A program made the translations under genes and the position numbers. A stretch of 11,801 nt of DNA from contig DYMW01000048.1 in NCBI GenBank assembly GCA_020721385.1, positions 1-11,801 on the forward strand, read 5' to 3'. Positions within the stretch are counted from its first letter, which is position 1. Each line of letters opens with the position of its first letter. The stretch comes from Sulfurovum sp. (GTDB lineage: Bacteria > Campylobacterota > Campylobacteria > Campylobacterales > Sulfurovaceae). Below, one piece after another: positions 6,603 to 11,801 of the stretch. The notes under the pieces are model-generated. The model made no database searches and had not been told where the DNA came from. It saw nothing but the letters and a program-made list of their open reading frames with translations.

Positions 6603-7004
6603 ATGACCGATTACATCACTTTACTAAAAAATAATGACTTAAAAGCCACCATACAACGTACCAGTATTTTAAAATCAATCGACCAAGCAGGACACATCAA
6701 CATTGATGAGATATACGAAGATGTCAGAGAGCAACACCCCACACTTTCATTGGCAACCATCTATAAAAACATCATTTTAATGCAACAAAATAATATCATT
6801 ATTGAAGTACCTATGAATGGAGAAAAATCTAAATACGAATTAAAAAAAGATGACCATATTCATCTTATCTGTCAAAATTGTGGAAAAATTCAAGATGCTC
6901 AATTAAGCCCTAGAACGCAAGAAACGTTGATTATTGAAAACTTTACCCTACGCAATGCACAAATTAATCTTTATGGATACTGTCAAGTATGCCACACCAA
7001 CTAA
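6603..7004 (+). CDS. PerR-like Fur-family transcriptional regulator
   Basis: A 133-residue metalloregulator with an N-terminal winged helix (residues about 1-75, recognition region LSLATIYKNI 48-57) and a C-terminal dimerisation/metal domain. Structural zinc ligands are C90/C93 (CQNC) and C127/C130 (CQVC). By gapless comparison with Bacillus subtilis PerR, as recalled, H37, D85, H91, H93 and D104 fall on H31, E79, H85, H87 and D98. Asp at the last position is a PerR trait, where Fur usually has Glu; E79 in place of D85 is a deviation. Together with the peroxiredoxin gene just upstream and its Fur/PerR-like box, peroxide sensing by metal-catalysed oxidation is likely, but iron- or other metal-sensing is not excluded. 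AAAAGG lies about nine bases before the ATG. The 3' end overlaps the next gene by 16 bases. Confidence 0.88.
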   Translation: MTDYITLLKNNDLKATIQRTSILKSIDQAGHINIDEIYEDVREQHPTLSLATIYKNIILMQQNNIIIEVPMNGEKSKYELKKDDHIHLICQNCGKIQDAQLSPRTQETLIIENFTLRNAQINLYGYCQVCHTN

Positions 7005-7675
7005 AAGAGCAAGCTCTTTTTATTGCTGACGCACACTATCCTCATCATGGGGATATGTTCTTAGAACTACTAAAAAAGATTGAGAATCAAACCATTCAAA
7101 CCCCTCAACTCTTTCTAATGGGTGACATATTTGACCTACTTTTTGGACACAATAACTACATTAAAACCTTTTCTCTTCAAGCCATTGAACGCATACAAAA
7201 ACTCTCAAGAAGCATAGAGATAATCTATTTAGAAGGCAATCACGACTTTTGTCTAAAAGAGATTTTTCCAAATGTTAAAGTCTACAGTAGAAAAGAACAA
7301 CCCATTCATTACAAATTAAAAAATCAAGACATTTACCTCGCACACGGTGACCTCTACCAAACAGGATTTGGCTATAACCTTTACAGTACATTACTAAGAA
7401 ACAAAACCACACTCACCCTACTAAAACCTTTTCAAAAACAGATTATTAACCATCGAATGAGAAAACTCAAAACAAAAAAAATATGTGGTGATTTTATCCA
7501 TTATCAAAAAAGATTCGATGCCATACGAAACCACTACCCCAAAAATGCTCTTATTATAGAAGGTCACTTTCATCAAGCAGTGGTGTATAAAAACTATATC
7601 TCTCTACCCTCTTTAGCCTGTCAAGGAGAAGTTGGGGTTATTGAAAATGCGGAAATGATTTTTAAAAAACTCTAA
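6989..7675 (+). CDS. lpxH: LpxH-like metallophosphoesterase (UDP-2,3-diacylglucosamine hydrolase candidate)
   Basis: A 228-residue calcineurin-like phosphoesterase. The metal-site blocks run in order: DAH (D14, H16), GDIFD (D46, D49), GNHD (N84 to D86), AHGD (H119) and GHFH (H193, H195). Order, length and the absence of a signal peptide fit LpxH, which hydrolyses UDP-2,3-diacylglucosamine to lipid X in the fourth step of lipid A synthesis at the inner membrane. Classical LpxH has GNRD; His in GNHD is seen in relatives, so the substrate is likely but not proven. The start overlaps the regulator gene by 16 bases without a clear ribosome binding site, implying translational coupling; the next Met lies beyond the D14/H16 motif, so a later start is unlikely. 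It is convergent with the PhnA-type gene. Confidence 0.8.
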   Translation: MPHQLKEQALFIADAHYPHHGDMFLELLKKIENQTIQTPQLFLMGDIFDLLFGHNNYIKTFSLQAIERIQKLSRSIEIIYLEGNHDFCLKEIFPNVKVYSRKEQPIHYKLKNQDIYLAHGDLYQTGFGYNLYSTLLRNKTTLTLLKPFQKQIINHRMRKLKTKKICGDFIHYQKRFDAIRNHYPKNALIIEGHFHQAVVYKNYISLPSLACQGEVGVIENAEMIFKKL

Positions 7676-7680
7676 AAACC

Positions 7681-7706
7681 ATTACTCTTCTAAGAAAGAG
7701 AGTGAT
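7681..7706. terminator. weak hairpin between convergent genes
   Basis: ATTACTCT (7681-7688) can pair with AGAGTGAT (7699-7706) in an 8-bp stem with one G-U pair, in the 45-base gap between two convergent genes. No U run follows on either strand, so termination is a positional inference. Confidence 0.35.
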
Positions 7707-7720
7707 ATACCCACCAATTA

Positions 7721-8260
7721 TTACAACTTTTTCAAAAACGCAGAAATAATAAAAATGGTCGAACCGTTTACTTTACCTTGAATGTGGGTTGGGTCACCTG
7801 CAACCATTCGGATATTTTTAACCGTTGTTCCTTGCTTTGCTGTAAAGTTTGCCCCTTTTACCACCAAGTCTTTGATGATAGAAACTGAATCACCTTCTAC
7901 TAAAATTGTACCGTTTGCATCTCTGGTTGGTTCTTGGCTTTCATTGGATAAACCCTCTTTGGCCCATGCTTTTACATCATCTTCCATGTACATCATTTCA
8001 AGTTGGTCTTGCTTTCCAAGTTTGCTATAAATACGATACGCCATTACTTGAACCACGGGTTCAACACTCCACATACTGTCATTAAGACAATACCAATGAG
8101 ATTCATTGTCTATTGGGCTATCTATTGTTGCTAAACACGTGCTACAAATTACAATTTCATCTTCTTTTGGTGCTACCGTGTAGGCACTTAAATTCTCTTG
8201 TGAACCACAAAGTTCACACTTGAAATCTGCTCTTGTGAATAATGCTTTATCTATACTCAT
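7721..8260 (-). CDS. PhnA/YjdM-family zinc-ribbon protein
   Basis: A 179-residue cytoplasmic protein with two parts. The N-terminal half carries a zinc ribbon: CELC (C15, C18) and CSTC (C39, C42), with another Cys58 in HWYC. The C-terminal 65 residues are the SH3-like PhnA domain: DANGTILVEGDSVSIIKDL, VVKGANFTAKQGTTVKNIR, then GDPTHIQGKVNG and a basic FLKKL end. The family was named from the Escherichia coli phn locus, but YjdM is not the phosphonoacetate hydrolase and its role is unknown, so phosphonate use should not be inferred. The minus-strand ATG follows AAAGG at six bases. It lies 34 bases after tonB on the same strand but has its own TATAAT box in that gap. Confidence 0.9.
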   Translation of the reverse strand: MSIDKALFTRADFKCELCGSQENLSAYTVAPKEDEIVICSTCLATIDSPIDNESHWYCLNDSMWSVEPVVQVMAYRIYSKLGKQDQLEMMYMEDDVKAWAKEGLSNESQEPTRDANGTILVEGDSVSIIKDLVVKGANFTAKQGTTVKNIRMVAGDPTHIQGKVNGSTIFIISAFLKKL

Positions 8261-8286
8261 GTTAAACCTTTAAAAAAAATTGCTGT

Positions 8287-8292
8287 ATTATA
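8287..8292 (-). promoter_or_regulatory. candidate -10 box for the PhnA-type gene
   Basis: The minus strand reads TATAAT, starting three bases after the tonB stop codon. It predicts a start near 8280 and a leader of about 20 bases carrying AAAGG, so the gene can be expressed apart from tonB. Confidence 0.5.
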
Positions 8293-8294
8293 CT

Positions 8295-9113
8295 TTAATA
8301 ACCATAAATCGAATAGGTAACATAAAAAATTATCTTCGTTGTCGTATTTGGATACGGGTAATCTTTATAGGCTGTTTTAATTAACTCAATGGTATTTTCA
8401 TCTAAGGCTCGGTAACCAATTTGTCGTTTTAACCGCAAATTGGAAATATCACCATTGGGATGCAAATCAAAAGAGACCACATTTGTTCCCTCTTGTCCTG
8501 TCCGTCCTGCCGATTCAGGATACCCTCTTCTTGTTAACGTATTTTGCGTAATGCGTTGAATCTCATTGAGATTGTCTTCTATAAACTTTTTCTGTGTTGG
8601 GGTGAAATTATGAAAACTGCTTCCATAAAGTTGCTCAATCTTTGGATTTGGAAAACTTTGCGTAGGCGTTGAATTACGCGGCGATGGTGTACCCAAAAAC
8701 GATGCCAAATCGTCCGATTTTTTAACCTCTTCTTTAACAGGTTTTTTAATAAAAGGTTCAGGAATATAGACCATCTCTGGCACTTTTGACTTCACCACTT
8801 TTTTTATTGGCGTAGGTTTTGGCTTAATAGGCTTTTTAACTGGCTTTTTTTCGATTGCTTTCTTCTTTACCACTTTTTTTACTGGAGGTTTTGGAAGCGT
8901 TATTGGTTGCGTTTCTGTCACCACTTTTTTCACCATTGGAGCAACAGAAGGCACACTTTGAATCGGGTCTGGAATATCACGAATATCTATTTTTATTACA
9001 TGATTGTTCATTTTTTTAGGAGGTGTCTCTATCTTGGAAAACTGTGTTATAAAAAGCCATATTAACAATAAATACACGAACAAAGAGATACAAAAAGCTA
9101 TAACAAATCTCAT
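8295..9113 (-). CDS. TonB-like energy transducer
   Basis: A 272-residue protein with TonB layout: one N-terminal membrane anchor (about residues 4-23), a long Lys/Pro-rich periplasmic linker (about 50-135) with repeated VKK, KKP and PKP units, and a C-terminal domain (about 208-272) with NVVSFDLHPNGDISNLRL and an LDE-x-TIELIKTAYKDYPYP segment typical of TonB C-termini. It would pass proton-motive force from an ExbB/ExbD complex to outer-membrane receptors. Neither exbBD nor a receptor gene is in this window. The anchor holds no histidine, whereas classical TonB has an SxxxH motif there; here Ser10 is followed by Tyr14. A TolA-like or other TonB-paralog role is therefore possible. The ATG at 9113 is preceded by AGAGAAG about nine bases upstream; another ATG seven bases earlier is out of frame. 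Confidence 0.85.
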   Translation of the reverse strand: MRFVIAFCISLFVYLLLIWLFITQFSKIETPPKKMNNHVIKIDIRDIPDPIQSVPSVAPMVKKVVTETQPITLPKPPVKKVVKKKAIEKKPVKKPIKPKPTPIKKVVKSKVPEMVYIPEPFIKKPVKEEVKKSDDLASFLGTPSPRNSTPTQSFPNPKIEQLYGSSFHNFTPTQKKFIEDNLNEIQRITQNTLTRRGYPESAGRTGQEGTNVVSFDLHPNGDISNLRLKRQIGYRALDENTIELIKTAYKDYPYPNTTTKIIFYVTYSIYGY

Positions 9114-9150
9114 ACACCATCACTTCTCTTTGGGGTTAAATTAAAAAAAG

Positions 9151-9158
9151 AGTATAAT
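9151..9158. promoter_or_regulatory. overlapping divergent -10 boxes of tonB and hemL
   Basis: Reading plus, TATAAT (9153-9158) would serve hemL with a start near 9165. Reading minus, TATACT (9156-9151) would serve tonB with a start near 9144. The two boxes share four bases, so polymerase could use only one direction at a time. The hemL ribosome binding site AAGGA (9185-9189) sits ten bases before its ATG, a longish spacing. Confidence 0.5.
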
Positions 9159-9199
9159 CAAAATAAATTTATTTACGATTAAAAAAGGATACTTAATTA

Positions 9200-10492
9200 A
9201 TGAGTTATAGTAAAAGTGAAGTAGCATTTAAAGAGGCTTACGAAGTCATTCCTGGTGGAGTTGATTCTCCTGTTCGAGCATTCTCATCAGTGGGTGGTGT
9301 ACCTGTATTTATAGAACGTGGTGAAGGTGGTTATTTAATTGACATTGATGGAAACCGATACATCGACTTTGTTCAAAGTTGGGGACCACTTATTCTAGGT
9401 CATTGCGATAAAGATGTTGAAAAAGCCGTTGTAGACGCGGTAAGCAAAGGGTTAAGTTTTGGTGCACCAACCTTGGGTGAAACCGACTTAGCAACCGAAA
9501 TAGTGGATATGTTTGAGAGCATTGAAAAAGTACGTTTTGTAAGTTCAGGAACCGAAGCGGTTATGTCGGCGATTCGTTTGGCTCGTGGATATACAAAAAG
9601 AGATGACTTCATTAAATTTACAGGCTGTTATCACGGTCACTCTGACTCACTGTTGGTTCAAGCAGGTTCAGGTATGGCAACGTTTGGAAGCCCATCAAGC
9701 CCTGGTGTTCCTGCTGATTTAACCAAACATACACTCTTAGCTACTTACAATGATATTGAATCGGTAAAAAAATGTTTTGAACAAAGTGAGCATGGTGTAT
9801 CGTCAATTATCATTGAGCCAATCGCTGGAAATATGGGGCTTGTTCCTGCTGATGAAGCATTTTTAAAAAAGTTAAGAGCGTTATGTGATGAGCATGGTGC
9901 ATTACTAATTTTTGATGAAGTAATGAGTGGCTTTAGAGCTTCATTAACAGGATATCAAGGCGTTGGTTTGGTAAAACCAGATATTGTTACCCTTGGTAAA
10001 GTCATTGGTGCAGGTATGCCTGTAGGTGCCTTTGGAACACGCAAAGAGATTATGGCACAACTCTCACCAGAAGGTCCAATCTATCAAGCAGGAACACTCT
10101 CGGGTAATCCTATTGCGATGGCTGCTGGATTGGCGAGTCTTAAGAAATTAAAAGCCAACCCTGAGATTTATGCTACTTTAGAAAAAAGAGCATTAAGACT
10201 GATGGAAGGGTTCAAAGAGGCTTCAGATGCAGTCAATATTCCAATGGTTACCGAAGTACGTGGTTCTATGTTTGGATTCTTCTTTTCTAACAAAGTAGTA
10301 AAAAACTTTGATGATGCACTAGCAAATAACACTGTATTATTTGGAAAGTTCCATGGAAAAATGTTGGAAAAAGGTGTCTATTTGGCATGTTCATCGTTTG
10401 AGACTGGATTTATCTCTACAGCAACAACAGATGAGATGATTGAAGAGGCAATTTTAATGGCAAAAGAGTCGTTACAAGAGTTAATGGCGTAA
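9200..10492 (+). CDS. hemL: glutamate-1-semialdehyde 2,1-aminomutase
   Basis: This PLP enzyme of 430 residues converts glutamate-1-semialdehyde into 5-aminolevulinate, the committed haem precursor in the C5 pathway. It is a fold-type I class III aminotransferase relative of full length. Motifs: SGTEAVMSAIRLARG (116-130) binds the PLP phosphate; CYHGHSD (143-149); IIEPIAGNMG (204-213); FDEVMSGFR (238-246) with D239 bonding the pyridine nitrogen; and TLGKVIGAGMPVGAFG (264-279) with K267 as the Schiff-base lysine. These and the start MSYSKSEVAFKEAYEVIPGGV are typical of bacterial HemL rather than of GABA transaminases. It is divergent from tonB; haem and TonB-dependent uptake are both iron-linked, but no Fur-like box is obvious in the shared 86-base gap. 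Confidence 0.98.
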   Translation: MSYSKSEVAFKEAYEVIPGGVDSPVRAFSSVGGVPVFIERGEGGYLIDIDGNRYIDFVQSWGPLILGHCDKDVEKAVVDAVSKGLSFGAPTLGETDLATEIVDMFESIEKVRFVSSGTEAVMSAIRLARGYTKRDDFIKFTGCYHGHSDSLLVQAGSGMATFGSPSSPGVPADLTKHTLLATYNDIESVKKCFEQSEHGVSSIIIEPIAGNMGLVPADEAFLKKLRALCDEHGALLIFDEVMSGFRASLTGYQGVGLVKPDIVTLGKVIGAGMPVGAFGTRKEIMAQLSPEGPIYQAGTLSGNPIAMAAGLASLKKLKANPEIYATLEKRALRLMEGFKEASDAVNIPMVTEVRGSMFGFFFSNKVVKNFDDALANNTVLFGKFHGKMLEKGVYLACSSFETGFISTATTDEMIEEAILMAKESLQELMA

Positions 10493-10517
10493 TTACTTTA
10501 CAAGATTGAACAACACC

Positions 10518-10588
10518 TTAGCCAAAAACCCCCCTTAAGCGACCTTTTCAAGGGGATGAATAGCCCCAAGATTGGCAATCTTGGCTGA
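10518..10588 (+). ncRNA. candidate structured RNA element with alternative pairings
   Basis: Several stems can form, some mutually exclusive. TTAGCCAA (10518-10525) pairs with TTGGCTGA (10581-10588), one G-U included. CCCCTT (10531-10536) pairs with AAGGGG (10550-10555). GGGG (10552-10555) can instead pair with CCCC (10564-10567). CCAAGATT (10566-10573) pairs with AATCTTGG (10577-10584) around GGC. The last stem competes with the first for TTGG. This could be a terminator region for hemL, a cis-regulatory RNA, or a small RNA. No family is recognised and no T run follows. Confidence 0.4.
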
Positions 10589-10630
10589 TACCTTCTGAAT
10601 AAATAAAGATAATGACTATATTTTTGATTT

Positions 10631-10668
10631 TTTTTGATTTGGTAACACTTTTTTAAACATAATATAAT
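10631..10668 (+). promoter_or_regulatory. candidate kdsB promoter with shared upstream module
   Basis: TATAAT (10663-10668) is preceded by TTGATTTG (10634-10641) and by AAACAT two bases before the -10. The same arrangement, TTGATTTG then 13-14 bases then AAACAT, two bases and TATAAT, recurs at 11534-11569. A second TATAAT at 10676-10681 is an alternative. The leader to kdsB would be about 90 bases. Confidence 0.5.
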
Positions 10669-10768
10669 ATAGCTCTATAATTCTCATTTCTTTAACAAAA
10701 CTTTCTCATTTTTTAAGCAAAAAATCAAAAATATGTTAAACTTACTTATTATATTTTAAAGAGTTTTT

Positions 10769-11494
10769 ATGATAATTATTCCTGCACGTATTGGGTCAAG
10801 TCGCTTTCCCAATAAAGTTTTAGCTGATATTGGTGGACTACCAATGGTTATTCGTACCGCACAAGCAGTTGCAAGTATTGATAGAGTTACCATTGCTACG
10901 GATTCACAAGAAGTTATTGATATTGCACAACATTATGGTATTGATGCCATTATGACTTCAAGTACACACAATTCAGGTACTGACCGCATTTTTGAAGCGG
11001 TTCAGAAATTGAAACTTTCAGATAATGAAGTGATTATTAATGTGCAAGGGGATGAGCCTTTTATTGAAAAAGAAGTCGTACAAGCTGTTTTTGATTTAAC
11101 CCAATCTAACCGTAACAATCCTTTTATTATAATGAACTCTTGTTACAAACTCATAACCAATCCCGAAGCGGATGACCCCAATATTGTCAAATTGGTTACT
11201 ACAGAACATGATATTGCACTCTATTTTTCACGTGCCAAAATTCCTTATCCTCGAGACCATCACTTTAATGAATATAAAGGACACATTGGTATCTATGGAT
11301 TTACCAAAAAATCTTTAGAAACTTTTTGTACGCTTGCTCCTGCTCCTTTGGAAGATATTGAAAAATTAGAACAGCTTCGTGCTTTATATTATGGATACAA
11401 AATAGCCATGGTCAAAGTAGAAACACAAAGTTTTGGCATTGATACCCCTGTTGATTTGGAAAAAGCACTGTATCTCTATAATTTTAACAAATAA
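10769..11494 (+). CDS. kdsB: 3-deoxy-manno-octulosonate cytidylyltransferase (CMP-Kdo synthetase)
   Basis: Cytoplasmic enzyme of 241 residues, near the usual 240-250, that activates Kdo with CTP to give CMP-Kdo for the LPS inner core. The N-terminal nucleotide-binding signature is MIIIPARIGSSRFPNK (R7, R12, K16). Further family motifs are HNSGTDR (67-73), NVQGDEPFI (91-99, D95 in the metal/substrate site), HIGIYGF (about 171-177), DIEKLEQLRALYYGYKI (about 196-212) and GIDTPVDLEKA (about 223-233). The start leaves no room for more conserved residues upstream, and AAAGAG lies a few bases before the ATG. It stands apart from hemL by 276 bases and appears to have its own promoter. The stop codon touches an 11-bp inverted repeat. 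Confidence 0.97.
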   Translation: MIIIPARIGSSRFPNKVLADIGGLPMVIRTAQAVASIDRVTIATDSQEVIDIAQHYGIDAIMTSSTHNSGTDRIFEAVQKLKLSDNEVIINVQGDEPFIEKEVVQAVFDLTQSNRNNPFIIMNSCYKLITNPEADDPNIVKLVTTEHDIALYFSRAKIPYPRDHHFNEYKGHIGIYGFTKKSLETFCTLAPAPLEDIEKLEQLRALYYGYKIAMVKVETQSFGIDTPVDLEKALYLYNFNK

Positions 11495-11540
11495 AATCAA
11501 TAATTTTTCCTTCTATTAATTAATCGTTTATTATTGATTT
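11494..11540. repeat. 11-bp inverted repeat after kdsB
   Basis: AAATCAATAAT (11494-11504) and ATTATTGATTT (11530-11540) are perfectly complementary, 25 bases apart. It might form a weak AT-only terminator hairpin for kdsB; the right arm also falls within the promoter-like near-repeat. Confidence 0.4.
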
Positions 11541-11552
11541 GCCAATGGTTTA
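11527..11552 (+). repeat. 26-base near-repeat, copy A
   Basis: It matches positions 11763-11788 at 23 of 26 bases; the shared core is TTGATTTGCCAA. It lies directly upstream of a TATAAT box. Confidence 0.65.
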
Positions 11553-11563
11553 CATAAACATCG

Positions 11564-11569
11564 TATAAT
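11564..11569 (+). promoter_or_regulatory. -10 box of the candidate small RNA/ORF
   Basis: A perfect TATAAT, 19 bases after TTGCCA (11539-11544), which may act as a poor -35. The start is predicted near 11576, exactly at the ATG of the 23-codon ORF. Confidence 0.5.
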
Positions 11570-11575
11570 ACCAAC

Positions 11576-11647
11576 ATGAAAGATGTGAATCAAGTTTTTT
11601 TTACTCCTATAAACTTGGTTTGCTTTATTGTCATAAATAGTTTTTAA
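11576..11647 (+). CDS. possible leaderless 23-residue hydrophobic peptide
   Basis: ATG to TAA encodes a short peptide beginning MKDVNQ and then running hydrophobic (VFFTPINLVCFIVINSF). The predicted transcription start falls on or next to the ATG, so there is no ribosome binding site and translation would have to be leaderless. Tiny hydrophobic peptides are typical of type I toxins such as the AapA group in Helicobacter, but the sequence is not one I recognise. The reading frame may equally be incidental within a non-coding RNA. Confidence 0.2.
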   Translation: MKDVNQVFFTPINLVCFIVINSF

Positions 11648-11701
11648 ACTATAAATTTTATGATACCTCCTACTCCTCCTGTATATAAATTTATGACAAT
11701 A
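11576..11701 (+). ncRNA. candidate small RNA with C/U-rich loop
   Basis: Downstream of a perfect TATAAT box, a 13-bp perfect inverted repeat (11626-11638 with 11689-11701) would enclose a hairpin ATAGTT/AACTAT (11637-11652, sharing two bases with the outer stem) and a loop closed by ATAC/GTAT (11663-11684) that exposes CTCCTACTCCTCCT. A second ACTCCT lies at 11603-11608, in the loop of CAAGTTT/AAACTTG (11591-11617). CU-rich loops pair with G-rich or Shine-Dalgarno sequences in known regulatory RNAs. There is no clear terminator, so the 3' end is uncertain. Confidence 0.35.
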
Positions 11702-11762
11702 CTTTCTACTTGAACATCAAAAAAACTTCAAAAAAACCATTTTTATTTCGATTAACAAACCA

Positions 11763-11788
11763 TTTATTTTTGATTTGCCAACGATTTA
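11763..11788 (+). repeat. 26-base near-repeat, copy B
   Basis: Second copy of the element at 11527, with three substitutions. If it also drives a promoter, the -10 box would fall at or beyond the window end. Confidence 0.65.
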
Positions 11789-11801
11789 TAAAATTGTTTT
11801 A

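Larger units (their letters stand above)
10493..10768. other. 276-base intergenic region between hemL and kdsB
   Basis: No protein gene on either strand. The first half holds a GC-richer structured stretch (10518-10588, listed separately). The second half is AT-rich with the kdsB promoter and a 16-bp inverted repeat: the arms are 10618-10633 and 10719-10734, perfectly complementary and 85 bases apart. Two copies of TTCTCATTT (10681 and 10694) also lie in the kdsB leader. Confidence 0.6.
11495..11801. other. 307-base tail without a conventional gene
   Basis: I see no ordinary protein gene here on either strand. It contains the weak kdsB hairpin, a promoter-like element, a nested inverted-repeat region with a C/U-rich loop and a second copy of the promoter-like element cut by the window end. 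A 23-codon ORF at 11576-11647 is the only reading frame with a plausible start signal. Confidence 0.6.

Noticed and set aside
7721..8260. PhnA name taken as evidence of phosphonate use
   Set aside because: This family (YjdM type) is not the phosphonoacetate hydrolase, and no phosphonate genes are nearby.
10550..10600. Fluoride (crcB) riboswitch resemblance: GGGGATG...CCCC...GGCTGAT
   Set aside because: The loop-to-tail pseudoknot would have only about three pairs, the conserved AAAC-type linker is missing, and the downstream gene is kdsB rather than a fluoride exporter or a fluoride-sensitive enzyme.
11626..11701. Small transposon or MITE with 13-bp terminal inverted repeats
   Set aside because: No target-site duplication flanks the arms, the unit is only 76 bases long, and a -10 box upstream favours an RNA structure.

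Overview
The window is AT-rich (roughly one third G+C by eye), with short leaders, TATAAT-type -10 boxes and AAGGA-type ribosome binding sites. Protein similarity judged by eye and the gene set (a KdsB/LpxH-type LPS pathway, the 5-aminolevulinate enzyme HemL, an Aer-like PAS domain, TonB, and an AhpC-type peroxiredoxin beside a PerR-like regulator) suggest a Gram-negative member of the Campylobacterota (Sulfurimonas/Sulfurovum/Arcobacter-like). The genus cannot be fixed from sequence reading alone. Nearly all genes look like chromosomal housekeeping or stress genes. I see no transposase, integrase, phage gene or CRISPR array.

Layout. 1-284: tRNA-Ser(GCU) on the minus strand, with a possible terminator beyond it. 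285-974 (-): pyrF, divergent from 1039-1554 (+), a cytoplasmic cyclophilin. 1682-4486 (+): a 934-residue membrane receptor with HAMP, an Aer-type FAD-binding PAS, a degenerate GGDEF and an intact EAL domain, probably a redox-sensing c-di-GMP phosphodiesterase. 4719-5123 and 5198-5857 (+): a small exported protein and a Gly/Tyr-rich lipoprotein, both of unknown role. 5936-7675 (+): an AhpC-type peroxiredoxin, a PerR-like Fur-family regulator, and an LpxH-like metallophosphoesterase overlapping it by 16 bases. 7721-9113 (-): a PhnA/YjdM-type protein and a TonB-like energy transducer. 9200-10492 (+): hemL, divergent from tonB. 10769-11494 (+): kdsB. 11495-11801: no conventional gene, but a promoter, an inverted-repeat structure with a C/U-rich loop, and a 26-base near-repeat.

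How parts may work together. The peroxiredoxin promoter holds a 15-base palindrome close to a Fur/PerR operator and lies one gene upstream of a regulator whose metal-site residues are of PerR type, which suggests an auto-contained peroxide response. LpxH-like and KdsB enzymes serve lipid A and Kdo synthesis. HemL feeds haem synthesis and TonB would energise uptake of iron or other ligands.

The least explained DNA is the structured 10518-10588 stretch between hemL and kdsB, and the tail after kdsB. The tail carries a candidate small RNA (or tiny leaderless hydrophobic ORF) whose promoter resembles that of kdsB, and a second copy of the upstream element is cut by the window end.
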